Part shown: positions 1 through 7,241 of the stretch, piece by piece
Numbering within the stretch: the first letter of the stretch is position 1
Layout of the letters: the number at the start of each line of letters is the position of its first letter
DNA from: JBOGJI01 sp050747865
GTDB lineage: Bacteria; Acidobacteriota; Thermoanaerobaculia; Multivoradales; JAHEKO01
Reading direction: 5' to 3'
Length of the DNA stretch: 17,574 bases
Assembly: GCA_050747865.1 (NCBI GenBank)
Contig: JBOGJI010000084.1
Coordinates: 1-17,574 of the forward strand
Translations under genes and position numbers: made by a program
Notes under the pieces: model-generated
Database searches by the model: none
Seen by the model: the letters and a program-made list of their open reading frames with translations, nothing else
What the model was told of the DNA's origin: nothing

Positions 1-40
1 TTGGCACTCGTCTCCTGATCCGCACCGCCGCCTTGTGCAT
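1..40 (-). CDS. Possible 5' end of a gene running off the left edge
   Basis: On the minus strand an ATG at 40-38 opens a frame reading MHKAAVRIRRRVP up to the window edge. A GGAG lies about 8 bases upstream, which would serve as a ribosome binding site. The basic N-terminus could begin a membrane or exported protein, but 13 residues cannot identify it. It would lie downstream of, and in the same direction as, the membrane protein ending at 202. It could equally be a chance frame in GC-rich DNA. Confidence 0.22.
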   Translation of the reverse strand, partial: MHKAAVRIRRRVP

Positions 41-201
41 CGCGCGGCTCCGCCTCCCGTCTGCTCCCTCCACCCCCGACAGCCCCCGTCACGCCCTCTC
101 TCGCCGCGGCGAGCGCCGCTCGCACCCCAGTTTGGCCTGGACCCGGCCCCGGTTGACCCGCAACACCCCTCTCGCGGACTCCCAGCGCTCGCGGCCAAGA
201 C
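41..201. other. Intergenic region with overlapping GC-rich inverted repeats
   Basis: No coding frame is convincing here. Two overlapping inverted repeats are visible: a perfect 14-base palindrome CTCGCCGCGGCGAG at 100-113, and GCGAGC-GCC-GCTCGC at 109-123. They share bases, so only one could fold at a time. No T-run follows on either strand, so a standard intrinsic terminator for the upstream membrane protein gene is not shown. Confidence 0.3.
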
Positions 202-1848
202 CTATCCACGCCCGCAGCGAGAAAGCAATGCCCTATCCCTCGGCGGCTCCTCTCGACAGTAGGGCTCGAAATCGATCGAGCCGTCCGCCTCCGTCCCCAG
301 CCAGGCGAGAGTGTGGACGCATCCTCGGCGCTGCAGCAGGCGCACATGCCTTCGCAGCCGGCCCGGAAAGCGGCAGTTGTCGCGCGGACCGAACTTGCGG
401 CGCGCATCATGGTTGTAGCGTTCGGGCATGGGATCGCCGTACGGATGGGCCCAGAGGCGGTTGCCGAGCCGCTGCGGCCAATCCGCCGAAAGCCGGGCCA
501 CCAGCTCCCACGGGCGGCTGGGCCCCATGCCGCGCGACGGCTGTGGCACGACGACCACCATCATCCGTTCGTGCCGGGCGACATGGGGGCGTATGACCTC
601 GCCCAGCTCCGTCATCAGTTCTCTCTCTTCGACCGCCCGGTGAGCGTCGGTCACGGCGGTGCCGCCGGCGACCAGCGCCAGCAACGCGACCGCCACCGCG
701 GCGAGTCGAAAGCGCTCCAGGAGGCCGACGCATCGCGTCAAGATGACCGCGATGACCGGGACCACCGGGAGTCCGAACCGCGAGCTCATGCCGTCCGCAG
801 GGTCCCACGGGATCCGGTCCATGAGCAGGATCGGCAGGATGCCGATGGCGAGGCCGACGAGCAAGGCGACGTCCCGGCTCCAGAGGCCGCGCGGCCCGTG
901 CTCATCGCGACGTGTCGACGCGCGTCCGAGGGAGTAGAGAAGGAACGCGCCGACGATGACGCCGGAGAGCAGGGCGCCGAGGAGCACTCCGACGGGCATC
1001 TGTCCCAGACCGGCGAAGAGATCCCTCGTGGCATCCGCGAGGCCGCCGCCGAGGCCGCGCCAGACCGCGATAGCCAACCGGGAGGCCAAGTCTGCCACCT
1101 GGTCGCGCATGCGGAGCGCGTACTGCGGCTGGGCTTCGGGTCGGGACTCCGGTTCGCCGACCGCGAGATAGAGGACGTAAGCGGCGATGTTTGCCACTGC
1201 CAACACCGGAATTGCTACCAGGGCGCGGCGCCGAATCTCCGGTGTCCCCAGCAACTGGGAGCTCATCAGCACCAGACCGACGAACCCCGCGACCAAGGCG
1301 TACTCCTGGACCAGGACGCCGACGGTGAGGACTGGCAACGCGGCCAGCAGCGCCGTCCACGAGCCGCGAGCGACGTACCGCCAGGCCAGCAGCACGGCCG
1401 CGTAGGCGAGCAGCACGGGCAGCAGCGACGCCAGAGCCACGGTCACCGTCACCATGTGAATCTGGGTCGCGAACGGGGCGACCGCGAGGCAGGCGGCGAG
1501 CGCGGCGAAGCGGCGGCGCAGTGGGAAGAGCTTCGTCCACAGCAGCGCCGTGATGCCGCCGAGCAGGGGCCAGAAGATCGCCTGCGCCACGAACCCGACC
1601 GGGAACAGCGCGCCGCGTGCGGCAAGCCATTCCCACAGGGCGGCGTTCACCGGTCGATCCGGGTGACTGGGCATCACGGCATCGACTCCCTGCTCGCGCA
1701 GGAGCAGCCAGAGCCAGGCGTCGTCCCAGATGGGAAACGCGCCGATCGCGCCGTAGACGAACGGCGCGCACAGCACCAGCACCGCGGCGGCTCCGGCGAC
1801 GCGCCGGGTCGTCGATCGATCTCCGCCTTGCCCGGCCTGCAGGCTCAC
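202..1848 (-). CDS. Polytopic membrane protein, GT-C glycosyltransferase-like
   Basis: A protein of 548 residues with many hydrophobic segments (about ten), then a soluble C-terminal tail of about 130 residues rich in Arg and Trp. After the first membrane segment comes FPIWDDAWLW, an acidic pair at the start of the first outer loop, followed by DRPVNAALWEWLA. That layout is typical of GT-C glycosyltransferases that use lipid-linked sugars in the membrane, but I cannot name a family. The start is taken as the GTG at 1848-1846 because it overlaps the TGA of the upstream DUF3604 gene (GTGA), which implies translational coupling. The same frame stays open upstream, antisense-like inside the DUF3604 gene, but that part is low-complexity Arg/Gly and not real. 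The function is inferred from topology only; a transport or lipid-anchor role is possible. Confidence 0.75.
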   Translation of the reverse strand: MSLQAGQGGDRSTTRRVAGAAAVLVLCAPFVYGAIGAFPIWDDAWLWLLLREQGVDAVMPSHPDRPVNAALWEWLAARGALFPVGFVAQAIFWPLLGGITALLWTKLFPLRRRFAALAACLAVAPFATQIHMVTVTVALASLLPVLLAYAAVLLAWRYVARGSWTALLAALPVLTVGVLVQEYALVAGFVGLVLMSSQLLGTPEIRRRALVAIPVLAVANIAAYVLYLAVGEPESRPEAQPQYALRMRDQVADLASRLAIAVWRGLGGGLADATRDLFAGLGQMPVGVLLGALLSGVIVGAFLLYSLGRASTRRDEHGPRGLWSRDVALLVGLAIGILPILLMDRIPWDPADGMSSRFGLPVVPVIAVILTRCVGLLERFRLAAVAVALLALVAGGTAVTDAHRAVEERELMTELGEVIRPHVARHERMMVVVVPQPSRGMGPSRPWELVARLSADWPQRLGNRLWAHPYGDPMPERYNHDARRKFGPRDNCRFPGRLRRHVRLLQRRGCVHTLAWLGTEADGSIDFEPYCREEPPRDRALLSRCGRG

Positions 1849-3935
1849 CGCCGGATCTCCAGCCAGATCGGGGACGACCACGCTCGCACGACACGTCCTC
1901 CCGTCGGCTCCGCCACGCCGGCGCGCAGGTAGTAGATGACCTCCGGCGAGTCGACCCGGTCGAAGAATCGATCGGCGAGCAATCGGTCCATGTTGCGCCA
2001 CTCCTTTTCCACCTGCCATCCGGTCTCGTCGTCCACGAAGCGCATGACTTGGACGAACTCCAGGGGTTCCGCGGCGGCCACCAGAAGCTGGCCGGACAGG
2101 TCGCGATGCGCGGTTCCCACGCCCCCCATGGGAGTCTCCGCGACCTCGAACTCCATGTAGGTGCGGCGGCCCGTCGTGGCGTATGTACGGCGGTCCCGGA
2201 TGGCGTCGAAGATGGCGCCTCGCTCGAGCGCCGCGGCGCGCACCGCGGTCAGGCCGTTGTGCGGTTGCCCCGGTTGCGCGGTGTGATTGTCGCTGCCGGC
2301 GACCGTACCCACACGGTGTCCATACGCCCAGGCGTGGCGGGCGTAGTGGTGGCCCGGATGCGGCCGCGAGGAGAGATAGCGAACCTGGTTGTAGGCCAGA
2401 GGATCGTTCGCATCCCCGTGCTCCGACGTGCCGTGACTGGAGTAGATCTCCAGCGCGGGTCGCAGGAAGGGAGGCGTCGGTCCCGGGCTCTGCCAGTCCA
2501 CCGCGGGCCCCGAGTATGGGCCGGAGCGGGGAGGCGGCGGAGGTTCCAGGGTCGCGCTCTCCGCGATGGCCGGCCGCGGTCGCGAGCCGGTGCTGCGTCC
2601 GAGGTGATGGGGTATGGTGAAGGCCGAGCCAGGCTCCAGCTTGTGCCAGAGATTCTCCATTCTTCCGACTCGACGCGGGTTCCAAGGCGCGCCCTCGTTG
2701 CGGCGGAAATAGACGCAGTGGTGCTCGGAGCGCAGCGTGTACTCGTAACCGAGCAGCGTGACGAACCGCCCCGGCTGGTAGAAGCGCCGCACGTCCTGCT
2801 GGATGCCGCGCCACTCGGCGGGGGTGATGCCGTCCTTCTCGACGCGCCAGTCCCGGTCGTCCTCGGAGTGTTCCGTAGACGCGAGGAAATCCAGCCGCAT
2901 CGCATCGCGGGCGTAGGCGAAGGGATGGTGACCGATACCATCCTTGCTAATCGCGGAGTGGCTGTGCATGTCCCCCCAGTAGATCCTTGCGGACGGCTCT
3001 TCGGCGAAGACACGGATCGGATCGCCGGTGATACGGCGCTCCGTCGCGCCGGGTGCGGTGGCGACACGCAGCACGGCAACCGGCCAGTGGAAGCCCGGCT
3101 CGCGTGCCCGCCACCGAAAGCGCACGGCTCCCTGCTCGAGCGACCCCGAGCTGGCGGCGAGCGGCGATCGGCCGACGCCTTCGAGCGTGACGGCGCCGCG
3201 AGCGGCCGCCCGATTGGCGAAACGGTCGAGCGCGGTGAGTTGGAGCTCGATCACCTCGCCGACCACCGCCTGACTGGGCCCGAACAGGGCGAATTGGCTC
3301 GCCGGTGCGGCGTCGACCCGGTAGCGGGCGGGCCGCGCGAGCAGGCTGTAGCTCCCATCGCCATGGGGATCGACCGCCGCGCGGACGACGTCCGCGCCGG
3401 CGATGAAGGGGGCGGTCGTTCTGTGCAGGGTCAGTGTGACCTCGTCGCCGGCGCCGAGGTGACCCTCGACGACACGGATCGCGGCGATGCGAGGGTAGCG
3501 GCTGTACTTGCCGTCGAAGTTCTCGTACTCGAGCGCGAGGTCGAGCTCCACGTCGGCGGCCGACGCCGCGACCGACACGAAATGAGGCGCGTCGGACCGC
3601 TGTCGCTGGAAGCGCTTGGCCACCACATAGAGCTCCGAGAGCCACGCCTTCGGGATGTCGATCAGCAGACCGCCGCCGGTGGCGACCCCGGGCTCGCCGA
3701 CGGTGACGTGAACGCGGAAGTCTCCGATGCGGGCGACGGTCAGGCGCTCCGGGTCGACGCGAATCGTCCCTCTCGCGGTTCCGGGGTCGACGCGCGGCGC
3801 GGTCGGCTCGAAGGCGTCGGGGAGCGGCGACGCCGCCACGACATCCCCGGCCGGCGACGGCTGCGCGGGCGGGGAGCCGCACGCCAACACCAACAGCAAC
3901 GGTGGAGTGGCCAGCAGGGTCGCGACCAGGCGCAT
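1845..3935 (-). CDS. DUF3604 family lipoprotein (PHP-like putative hydrolase)
   Basis: A protein of 696 residues. The N-terminus is a lipoprotein signal: MRLVATLLATPPLLLVLACG, with lipobox LVLAC and lipidated Cys19, so it is probably anchored in a membrane facing the periplasm. Residues about 55-310 are beta-rich and precede the DUF3604 domain. That domain opens with IYWGDMHSHSAISKDG (metal-type His-X-His at about 324-326), then STEHSE at about 353-358, GYEYT, and near the C-terminus GSDNHT and RRTYATTGRR. DUF3604 members have a PHP-like arrangement of metal ligands, but the substrate is unknown. The frame is open further upstream (to 4184), but the signal peptide fixes the start at 3935. The start has no strong ribosome binding site. 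The gene is coupled by a 4-base overlap to the downstream membrane protein. Confidence 0.88.
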   Translation of the reverse strand: MRLVATLLATPPLLLVLACGSPPAQPSPAGDVVAASPLPDAFEPTAPRVDPGTARGTIRVDPERLTVARIGDFRVHVTVGEPGVATGGGLLIDIPKAWLSELYVVAKRFQRQRSDAPHFVSVAASAADVELDLALEYENFDGKYSRYPRIAAIRVVEGHLGAGDEVTLTLHRTTAPFIAGADVVRAAVDPHGDGSYSLLARPARYRVDAAPASQFALFGPSQAVVGEVIELQLTALDRFANRAAARGAVTLEGVGRSPLAASSGSLEQGAVRFRWRAREPGFHWPVAVLRVATAPGATERRITGDPIRVFAEEPSARIYWGDMHSHSAISKDGIGHHPFAYARDAMRLDFLASTEHSEDDRDWRVEKDGITPAEWRGIQQDVRRFYQPGRFVTLLGYEYTLRSEHHCVYFRRNEGAPWNPRRVGRMENLWHKLEPGSAFTIPHHLGRSTGSRPRPAIAESATLEPPPPPRSGPYSGPAVDWQSPGPTPPFLRPALEIYSSHGTSEHGDANDPLAYNQVRYLSSRPHPGHHYARHAWAYGHRVGTVAGSDNHTAQPGQPHNGLTAVRAAALERGAIFDAIRDRRTYATTGRRTYMEFEVAETPMGGVGTAHRDLSGQLLVAAAEPLEFVQVMRFVDDETGWQVEKEWRNMDRLLADRFFDRVDSPEVIYYLRAGVAEPTGGRVVRAWSSPIWLEIRR

Positions 3936-4058
3936 CGGTCGCGAGAGGATAGTGCATCGGGTGGCCTCGCGCCAAGATGCCCGTGCGGTGGCCGTTCCGC
4001 AGACCGGCCGATATCCCTTCGTCCCTCCGGAGGACCTACGATCTCGAAGGCTGGCCGC

Positions 4059-4064
4059 AGTATA
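4059..4064 (-). promoter_or_regulatory. Possible -10 element upstream of the DUF3604 operon
   Basis: The minus strand reads TATACT here, 124 bases before the lipoprotein start, and 5 of 6 bases match the -10 consensus. No recognisable -35 lies 16-18 bases upstream. A perfect palindrome CCTCCGGAGG at 4024-4033 lies between it and the gene and could be an operator or a leader hairpin. The rest of 3936-4229 shows no gene. Confidence 0.25.
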
Positions 4065-4229
4065 GCCCACCGCACCAGCCTGCCCGCGCCGCCGAGCCTG
4101 ACCGCGCTGGGTGTCAGATCCCGTCAGCCCTGTCGAACCTCTTCCAAGACGGCGCCATGGCGTCCGCTGGGCATTGCCTTTCACAGCGGCAGCTATGGCG
4201 CTGCGCTCGGCCGCGCCGTGGCCCGGCCG

Positions 4230-4460
4230 CTACCGGTTTGGTGGTGTCGGAAGGGCTGAGATCACGGAGCGAAGGAGGGCGTTCACCTGAGCGGATGAAC
4301 CGAAGACCGAGGCGACATCGGGTTCCAGCACGACGGCCACGACATCCCCCTGGAGCCGTTCGGCGAATCGATTCGGCTTGGCGCGCGTGTAGTCTAAGCG
4401 GTACTCTGACCGCATCTCTTCCGCGTCAGCGTTGCCTTTGTTCCTTGGTGTTTTGCTCAT
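4230..4460 (-). CDS. Small antitoxin-like protein, partner of a BrnT/DUF497-type toxin
   Basis: A protein of 76 residues. The pattern MRSEYRLDYTRAKPNRFAE, then VVVLEPDVASVF and AQVNALLRSV, matches a widespread small antitoxin type that follows DUF497 (BrnT-like) toxins; in that type an EYDFS-K-R-like N-terminus precedes a short C-terminal segment with VxLxPDVxxxFxxxxxVNxxLR. It is not the classical ribbon-helix-helix BrnA sequence. Its ATG overlaps the end of the toxin reading frame by 35 bases, the usual toxin-first arrangement. In this family the antitoxin neutralises the RelE-fold RNase toxin and represses the operon. Here the toxin is broken, so this gene is an orphan antitoxin and may only provide cross-protection or be on its way to loss. 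Identification is by remembered family pattern. Confidence 0.6.
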   Translation of the reverse strand: MSKTPRNKGNADAEEMRSEYRLDYTRAKPNRFAERLQGDVVAVVLEPDVASVFGSSAQVNALLRSVISALPTPPNR

Positions 4461-4673
4461 GGTCGCGACGCTCTCGATTGGTGGCAGCTCGCGCGCTGAT
4501 GATCCGGATGCGGTCGGCGCGTTCCGTGAAGCTGATGATCAACAGGCGCCGTGTCGTCGAATGGCCGATGATCAGCTCTCTTTGCTCCTGGTTCGAGTGG
4601 TCCGGGTCGTCACTCCGTGCTTGCTGAGGTTCTCCTTCGCCTTCGCGGCGTCCCATTCAAACTGAAGCCCCAT
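4426..4673 (-). pseudogene. Broken BrnT/DUF497-type toxin with internal deletion
   Basis: From the ATG at 4673 the minus strand reads MGLQFEWDAAKAKENLSKHGV, the classic N-terminus of DUF497 toxins (FEWDxxKAxxNLxKHGV). That frame then stops after a few unrelated residues. The C-terminal part resumes in another frame: DPDHSNQEQRELIIGHS, then RLLIISFTERADRIRIISAR and RERRDHE. These are the canonical later strands and the RIISAR..T..ERR motif. The join is near 4611. The usual middle segment (SFEEAxxVFxDPL-like, roughly 15-18 residues) is missing and the two halves are 1-2 bases out of phase, so no active toxin can be made without frameshifting. The antitoxin gene after it is intact. A single small deletion explains everything seen. 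Confidence 0.75.
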
Positions 4674-4677
4674 GGAG

Positions 4678-4707
4678 ATCGTATCGAGCCTACCACGGGA
4701 AGGTCAA
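4678..4707 (-). promoter_or_regulatory. Putative promoter of the toxin-antitoxin operon
   Basis: On the minus strand TTGACC (4707-4702) is followed after 17 bases by ATACGA (4684-4679), or after 18 by TACGAT (4683-4678). The -35 matches 5 of 6 consensus bases. The -10 ends only 4 bases before the toxin ATG at 4673, so transcripts would be nearly leaderless. This fits the lack of a ribosome binding site before that ATG. Confidence 0.35.
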
Positions 4708-4731
4708 GAAATGAGTCTTGGTGGTCTTGAC
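4703..4731. promoter_or_regulatory. Inverted repeat overlapping the toxin-antitoxin promoter (putative operator)
   Basis: GTCAAGA at 4703-4709 and TCTTGAC at 4725-4731 form a perfect 7-base inverted repeat with arm centres 22 bases apart, about two helical turns. The proximal arm covers the -35 hexamer of the putative promoter. Autorepressing antitoxins of toxin-antitoxin operons typically bind such repeats. The assignment is by position and symmetry only. Confidence 0.4.
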
Positions 4732-4990
4732 GCGCGGTATAGCAGCCGCCACGCCCTCTCAGCCCCCGCCGGCCGACGCGACGAGTGCCTCCTCAGGGAT
4801 CTCGCGTTCCGCGGCGAGCTGAGAGCCTGTGAAGATATCTCCCGTGGGTCGCGCGCCAGGGGCTTCTCAGCCGTATGCAAGACATCATAGGGCAGCCGCG
4901 TCCTGAGTCGCGGTCGCGGCAGGTGGCTTCCATGCAGATCGTCAAGGTGTTGCCGGCCCCCCTCGTCGGGGTCATGCCGCCGACCGCAGG

Positions 4991-5236
4991 GCCAGCGACT
5001 TCGGCGACCTGACGTGGCTGCGGCACCTCAATGACGAGGATCTCGCGACCTTCGTCGACGAGGTCCGCGCAGCCGTGAGCGTGGCCTACCACGACGACGA
5101 CCTGGCCGAGCTCGATCGGATCGTCCAGGACTGGCGCGCCACCGCCGACGAGCTCGCCGACCCGCTACGCCGAGAGGTGCTGCGCGGCGCCGGGACAGCC
5201 CACAGCCGTCAACCGTACGGGCGTCCTGCGCGGTAA
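4991..5236 (+). pseudogene. Fragment resembling the C-terminal half of a Phd-type antitoxin
   Basis: The plus strand reads ASDFGDLTWLRHLNDEDL, then FVDEVRAAVSVAYHDDDLAEL, then VQDWRATADELADP. The pattern WLRxLxxxDxxxFxxEV..., followed by LxxxxxxWRxTAExxADP, matches the C-terminal helical region seen in many actinobacterial-type Phd/YefM antitoxins. No N-terminal DNA-binding part and no start codon are present in this frame; upstream of 4991 the frame becomes GC-rich nonsense. It ends in TAA. It is probably a remnant of a second toxin-antitoxin locus. The match is by recalled pattern and needs a profile search. Confidence 0.4.
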
Positions 5237-5249
5237 GGCCGGAGAGCCG

Positions 5250-5399
5250 ATGGGCCCCGGTTTCTCCCGCGCGATCCACTATGAGATCAGCGGCGCAGGT
5301 CGCCTCGACTACCAGTACCACGATGCCTACACAGGCGGCGGGCAGGGCGACCCTCATCGAGTCGTCTTCATCCGCGCGATCAATCTCTCCAGCCACTGA
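5250..5399 (+). CDS. Unrecognised small frame or gene remnant
   Basis: A 49-residue frame from ATG 5250. It reads FSRAIHYEISGAGRLDYQYH, then DAYTGGGQGDPHRVVFIRAI and NLSSH-stop. The residue mix looks protein-like rather than random GC-rich translation, and the open frame continues upstream (TGVLRGKAGEP) beyond the ATG, overlapping the end of the Phd-like fragment. It may be the tail of a larger lost protein, possibly the toxin partner, but I do not recognise a family. Confidence 0.3.
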   Translation: MGPGFSRAIHYEISGAGRLDYQYHDAYTGGGQGDPHRVVFIRAINLSSH

Positions 5400-5526
5400 C
5401 TTCCTCTCGTACTCGTCGGTGTTGTCTCCGAAGTTGATCCCTACGGGACCTTCGGTGAACAGGATGTCGCCCAGTCGCTGGTAGGCGGCCCCATGGCTCC
5501 GTCACGTGCGTGATGACCGACTTCGG

Positions 5527-7023
5527 TCAGCCGCGGGCGGCGGCGAGGGCGAGAGCGGCGAGGCGTAGCGGGCTCGGGGCGGCCTCGAAGGCGAAGTAGC
5601 GGCGGCTCGCGGTGAGGGCGTTCGCGTGGGTGACGAGCCACGGGGGCTTGGGGCGGGGGACGAAGGGGCCGTAGACGACGCTCTTCTGGGGGCGCGCCAG
5701 GAGGCGCGTGTTGTGGACCCAGCCGATCCCGGAGCCGGCGTCGGCTAGGGTGTGGCCGGGGAAGGCTCCCCAGGGGGTGGCTCCGAGGCCGAAGGAGACC
5801 GCCGCCCAGTGGTTGACCGCCACCGAGCCGTAGTTGAGGTCGGCCACCGCTTCTTCCAGATTGTGGCCGAGACGCCGGCGGGTGCGCGGGTCGACGAAGA
5901 TGCCGGCGTTCAGGGTGCCGAACAGGGTGTCGTTCGCGAAGCGCGCTGCTTCGAAGAGAAAGCCCGCCGGGTCGCCCTCGGGCAGCAGCACCTCGGCGGT
6001 CACGGCGCAGAACGACTCCTGGCGGAAGAGTGGATCCTGCGCGACGCGGTGGTCGACGCCCTCGATGAGCGCCGGGGGCACGACGCCCGGCCGGCGCTCG
6101 CCCAGCGTCTTCAAGCCCTGCCGGCCCTCGGTGAACCGCTCCCAGCGCTCCTCGGCGCCGGGGTAGTAGGCGGGGCGCGGCGGCAGGGCGGCGAGCACGC
6201 GGGCAAGCTCGTCGAGCAACGCCCGCCGCTGGGGCCAGCGCTCCGAGGTGACGAGGACCTTGGCGGCGTTGCAGTTGAAGCCGCCGTTCTGGACCATCTG
6301 GGTGGCCAGGTTCTCGGCGGCGAACGTGATCTCGGAGTCGCTCCACTCCCCGGGCACCACGATCACCGGGCTGACGTTGCCGAGCTCGCTGGTGATGGGC
6401 TTTGTAAGCTGCGGCCGGCCCTCGGCGCGGCGGCGTGCGGCCTCGTCCCCCGTCCCCCAGACGATGCGGTCGTGGGTTTCGACGCTGCCGGTGATGTGAA
6501 CGCTGTCGACCAACGGGTGTGCGGTCAGGAACGCCCCGGTCTCGCCGCCGCCGCGCGCCAGTCGTAGGAAGCCGTCGTCGAGCAGCGGACGGAAGAGGCG
6601 GGCAAAGTGCGGCTCCAGGTAATCGTTGACCGGATTGAGCTTCAAGAGCACGACCCGGAGCTCGGCGAACAGCTTCCAGACCGCGTCGAGCAGCGGAATG
6701 GAGTTGACGTTGCCGGCGCCGAGGACAAGGGCCACGCCCGGAGGGGGCGGCTCGCGGCCAGCGCCCAGCAGAGTGGCGGGGGGCTCGGGGCGTCCCTCCT
6801 CCGGCTCCATCCACACCTCGGCGCGGCTGCCGGCCCAGGCCAGACGGTCCCAGGCATCGTCGGGCAGGACCTGGACCACGAGCTGGCCGCCGCGGCGCCG
6901 GCGCAGCGACGCGCGGGGGATGCGGGGCGCGCCATGATCGGCGATCTCGCGCCAGGTGCGCTCGAGGAGCCGCAGGTTGCGGGCGGCGATGCCGGGGCCG
7001 GCGATCCACTCCTCCGCCGCCAC
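5527..7023 (-). CDS. Aldehyde dehydrogenase family protein (true N-terminus probably extends to 7245)
   Basis: NAD(P)-dependent aldehyde dehydrogenase superfamily. Visible motifs: LGAGNVNSIP (nucleotide loop), LLKLNPVNDYL, HITGSVETHD (FTGS-like), ELGNVSPVIV (ELGG-like with the general-base Glu), NGGFNCNAAKVLV (catalytic Cys region) and FGTLNAGIFVDP. The substrate is unknown; members of this divergent subgroup are usually about 570-600 residues. The listed GTG gives only 498 residues, but the same frame remains clearly protein-like upstream (AEELERRLEALAARAAAW, RYLEALCRGLAA, DWVDSACRARGVDPGSA), matching the expected N-terminal helices. No ATG, GTG or TTG exists in that extension. The only candidate is a CTG at 7245-7243 overlapping the cutA stop (CTGA). 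It lies downstream of cutA in the same operon. Confidence 0.85.
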   Translation of the reverse strand: MAAEEWIAGPGIAARNLRLLERTWREIADHGAPRIPRASLRRRRGGQLVVQVLPDDAWDRLAWAGSRAEVWMEPEEGRPEPPATLLGAGREPPPPGVALVLGAGNVNSIPLLDAVWKLFAELRVVLLKLNPVNDYLEPHFARLFRPLLDDGFLRLARGGGETGAFLTAHPLVDSVHITGSVETHDRIVWGTGDEAARRRAEGRPQLTKPITSELGNVSPVIVVPGEWSDSEITFAAENLATQMVQNGGFNCNAAKVLVTSERWPQRRALLDELARVLAALPPRPAYYPGAEERWERFTEGRQGLKTLGERRPGVVPPALIEGVDHRVAQDPLFRQESFCAVTAEVLLPEGDPAGFLFEAARFANDTLFGTLNAGIFVDPRTRRRLGHNLEEAVADLNYGSVAVNHWAAVSFGLGATPWGAFPGHTLADAGSGIGWVHNTRLLARPQKSVVYGPFVPRPKPPWLVTHANALTASRRYFAFEAAPSPLRLAALALAAARG

Positions 7024-7241
7024 GGCGCTCCCGGGATCGACGCCGCGCGCCCGGCAGGCGCTGTCGACCCAGTCGGGCGCGCACGCGGCTAGGCCGCGGC
7101 ACAGGGCCTCGAGGTAGCGCAGTCTTCGCTCGGGCCTGAGGTCGCGCCAGGCGGCGGCGCGCGCGGCTAGCGCCTCGAGTCTCCGCTCGAGCTCCTCTGC
7201 GGGAGTCGGCGGGCACGACGGAGGTGCCGGAGCGGACGGCT

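Larger units (their letters stand above)
4674..5526. other. Decay zone of gene fragments
   Basis: About 850 bases without an intact convincing gene. Coding-like scraps occur on both strands. On the minus strand around 4862-4752 a stop-to-stop stretch reads GDIFTGSQLAAEREIPEEA and ends VASAGGG-stop, without a start codon. On the plus strand lie the Phd-like fragment (4991-5236), a 49-residue frame (5250-5399), and directly after its stop in the same frame VVSEVDPYGTFGEQDVAQSL (within 5400-5513). A palindrome TGACCGA-CT-TCGGTCA at 5514-5529 overlaps the aldehyde dehydrogenase stop codon; it has no T-run. Reading frames switch often, as expected for old mobile or toxin-antitoxin genes being lost. 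Confidence 0.5.

Noticed and set aside
100..123. A transcription terminator after the membrane protein gene
   Set aside because: The GC-rich inverted repeats lack a T-run on either strand and lie about 80 bases beyond the stop.
313..1932. A 539-codon open frame on the plus strand opposite the membrane protein gene
   Set aside because: It is antisense to a clearly hydrophobic multi-span protein and reads as Arg/Gln/Gly/Asp-rich low-complexity sequence, typical of high-GC codon shadows.
1849..2814. Upstream extension of the membrane protein frame to 2814
   Set aside because: It overlaps the DUF3604 domain in another frame and has no protein-like pattern; the GTG overlapping the upstream stop is the better start.
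1617..4259. An 880-codon plus-strand open frame antisense to the DUF3604 gene
   Set aside because: The opposite strand carries the lipoprotein signal and DUF3604 motifs; the long frame follows from GC-rich third positions.
5441..7216. A 591-codon minus-strand frame overlapping the aldehyde dehydrogenase
   Set aside because: It is longer than the annotated frame but is Arg/Pro/Gly-rich nonsense; the neighbouring frame has all dehydrogenase motifs.
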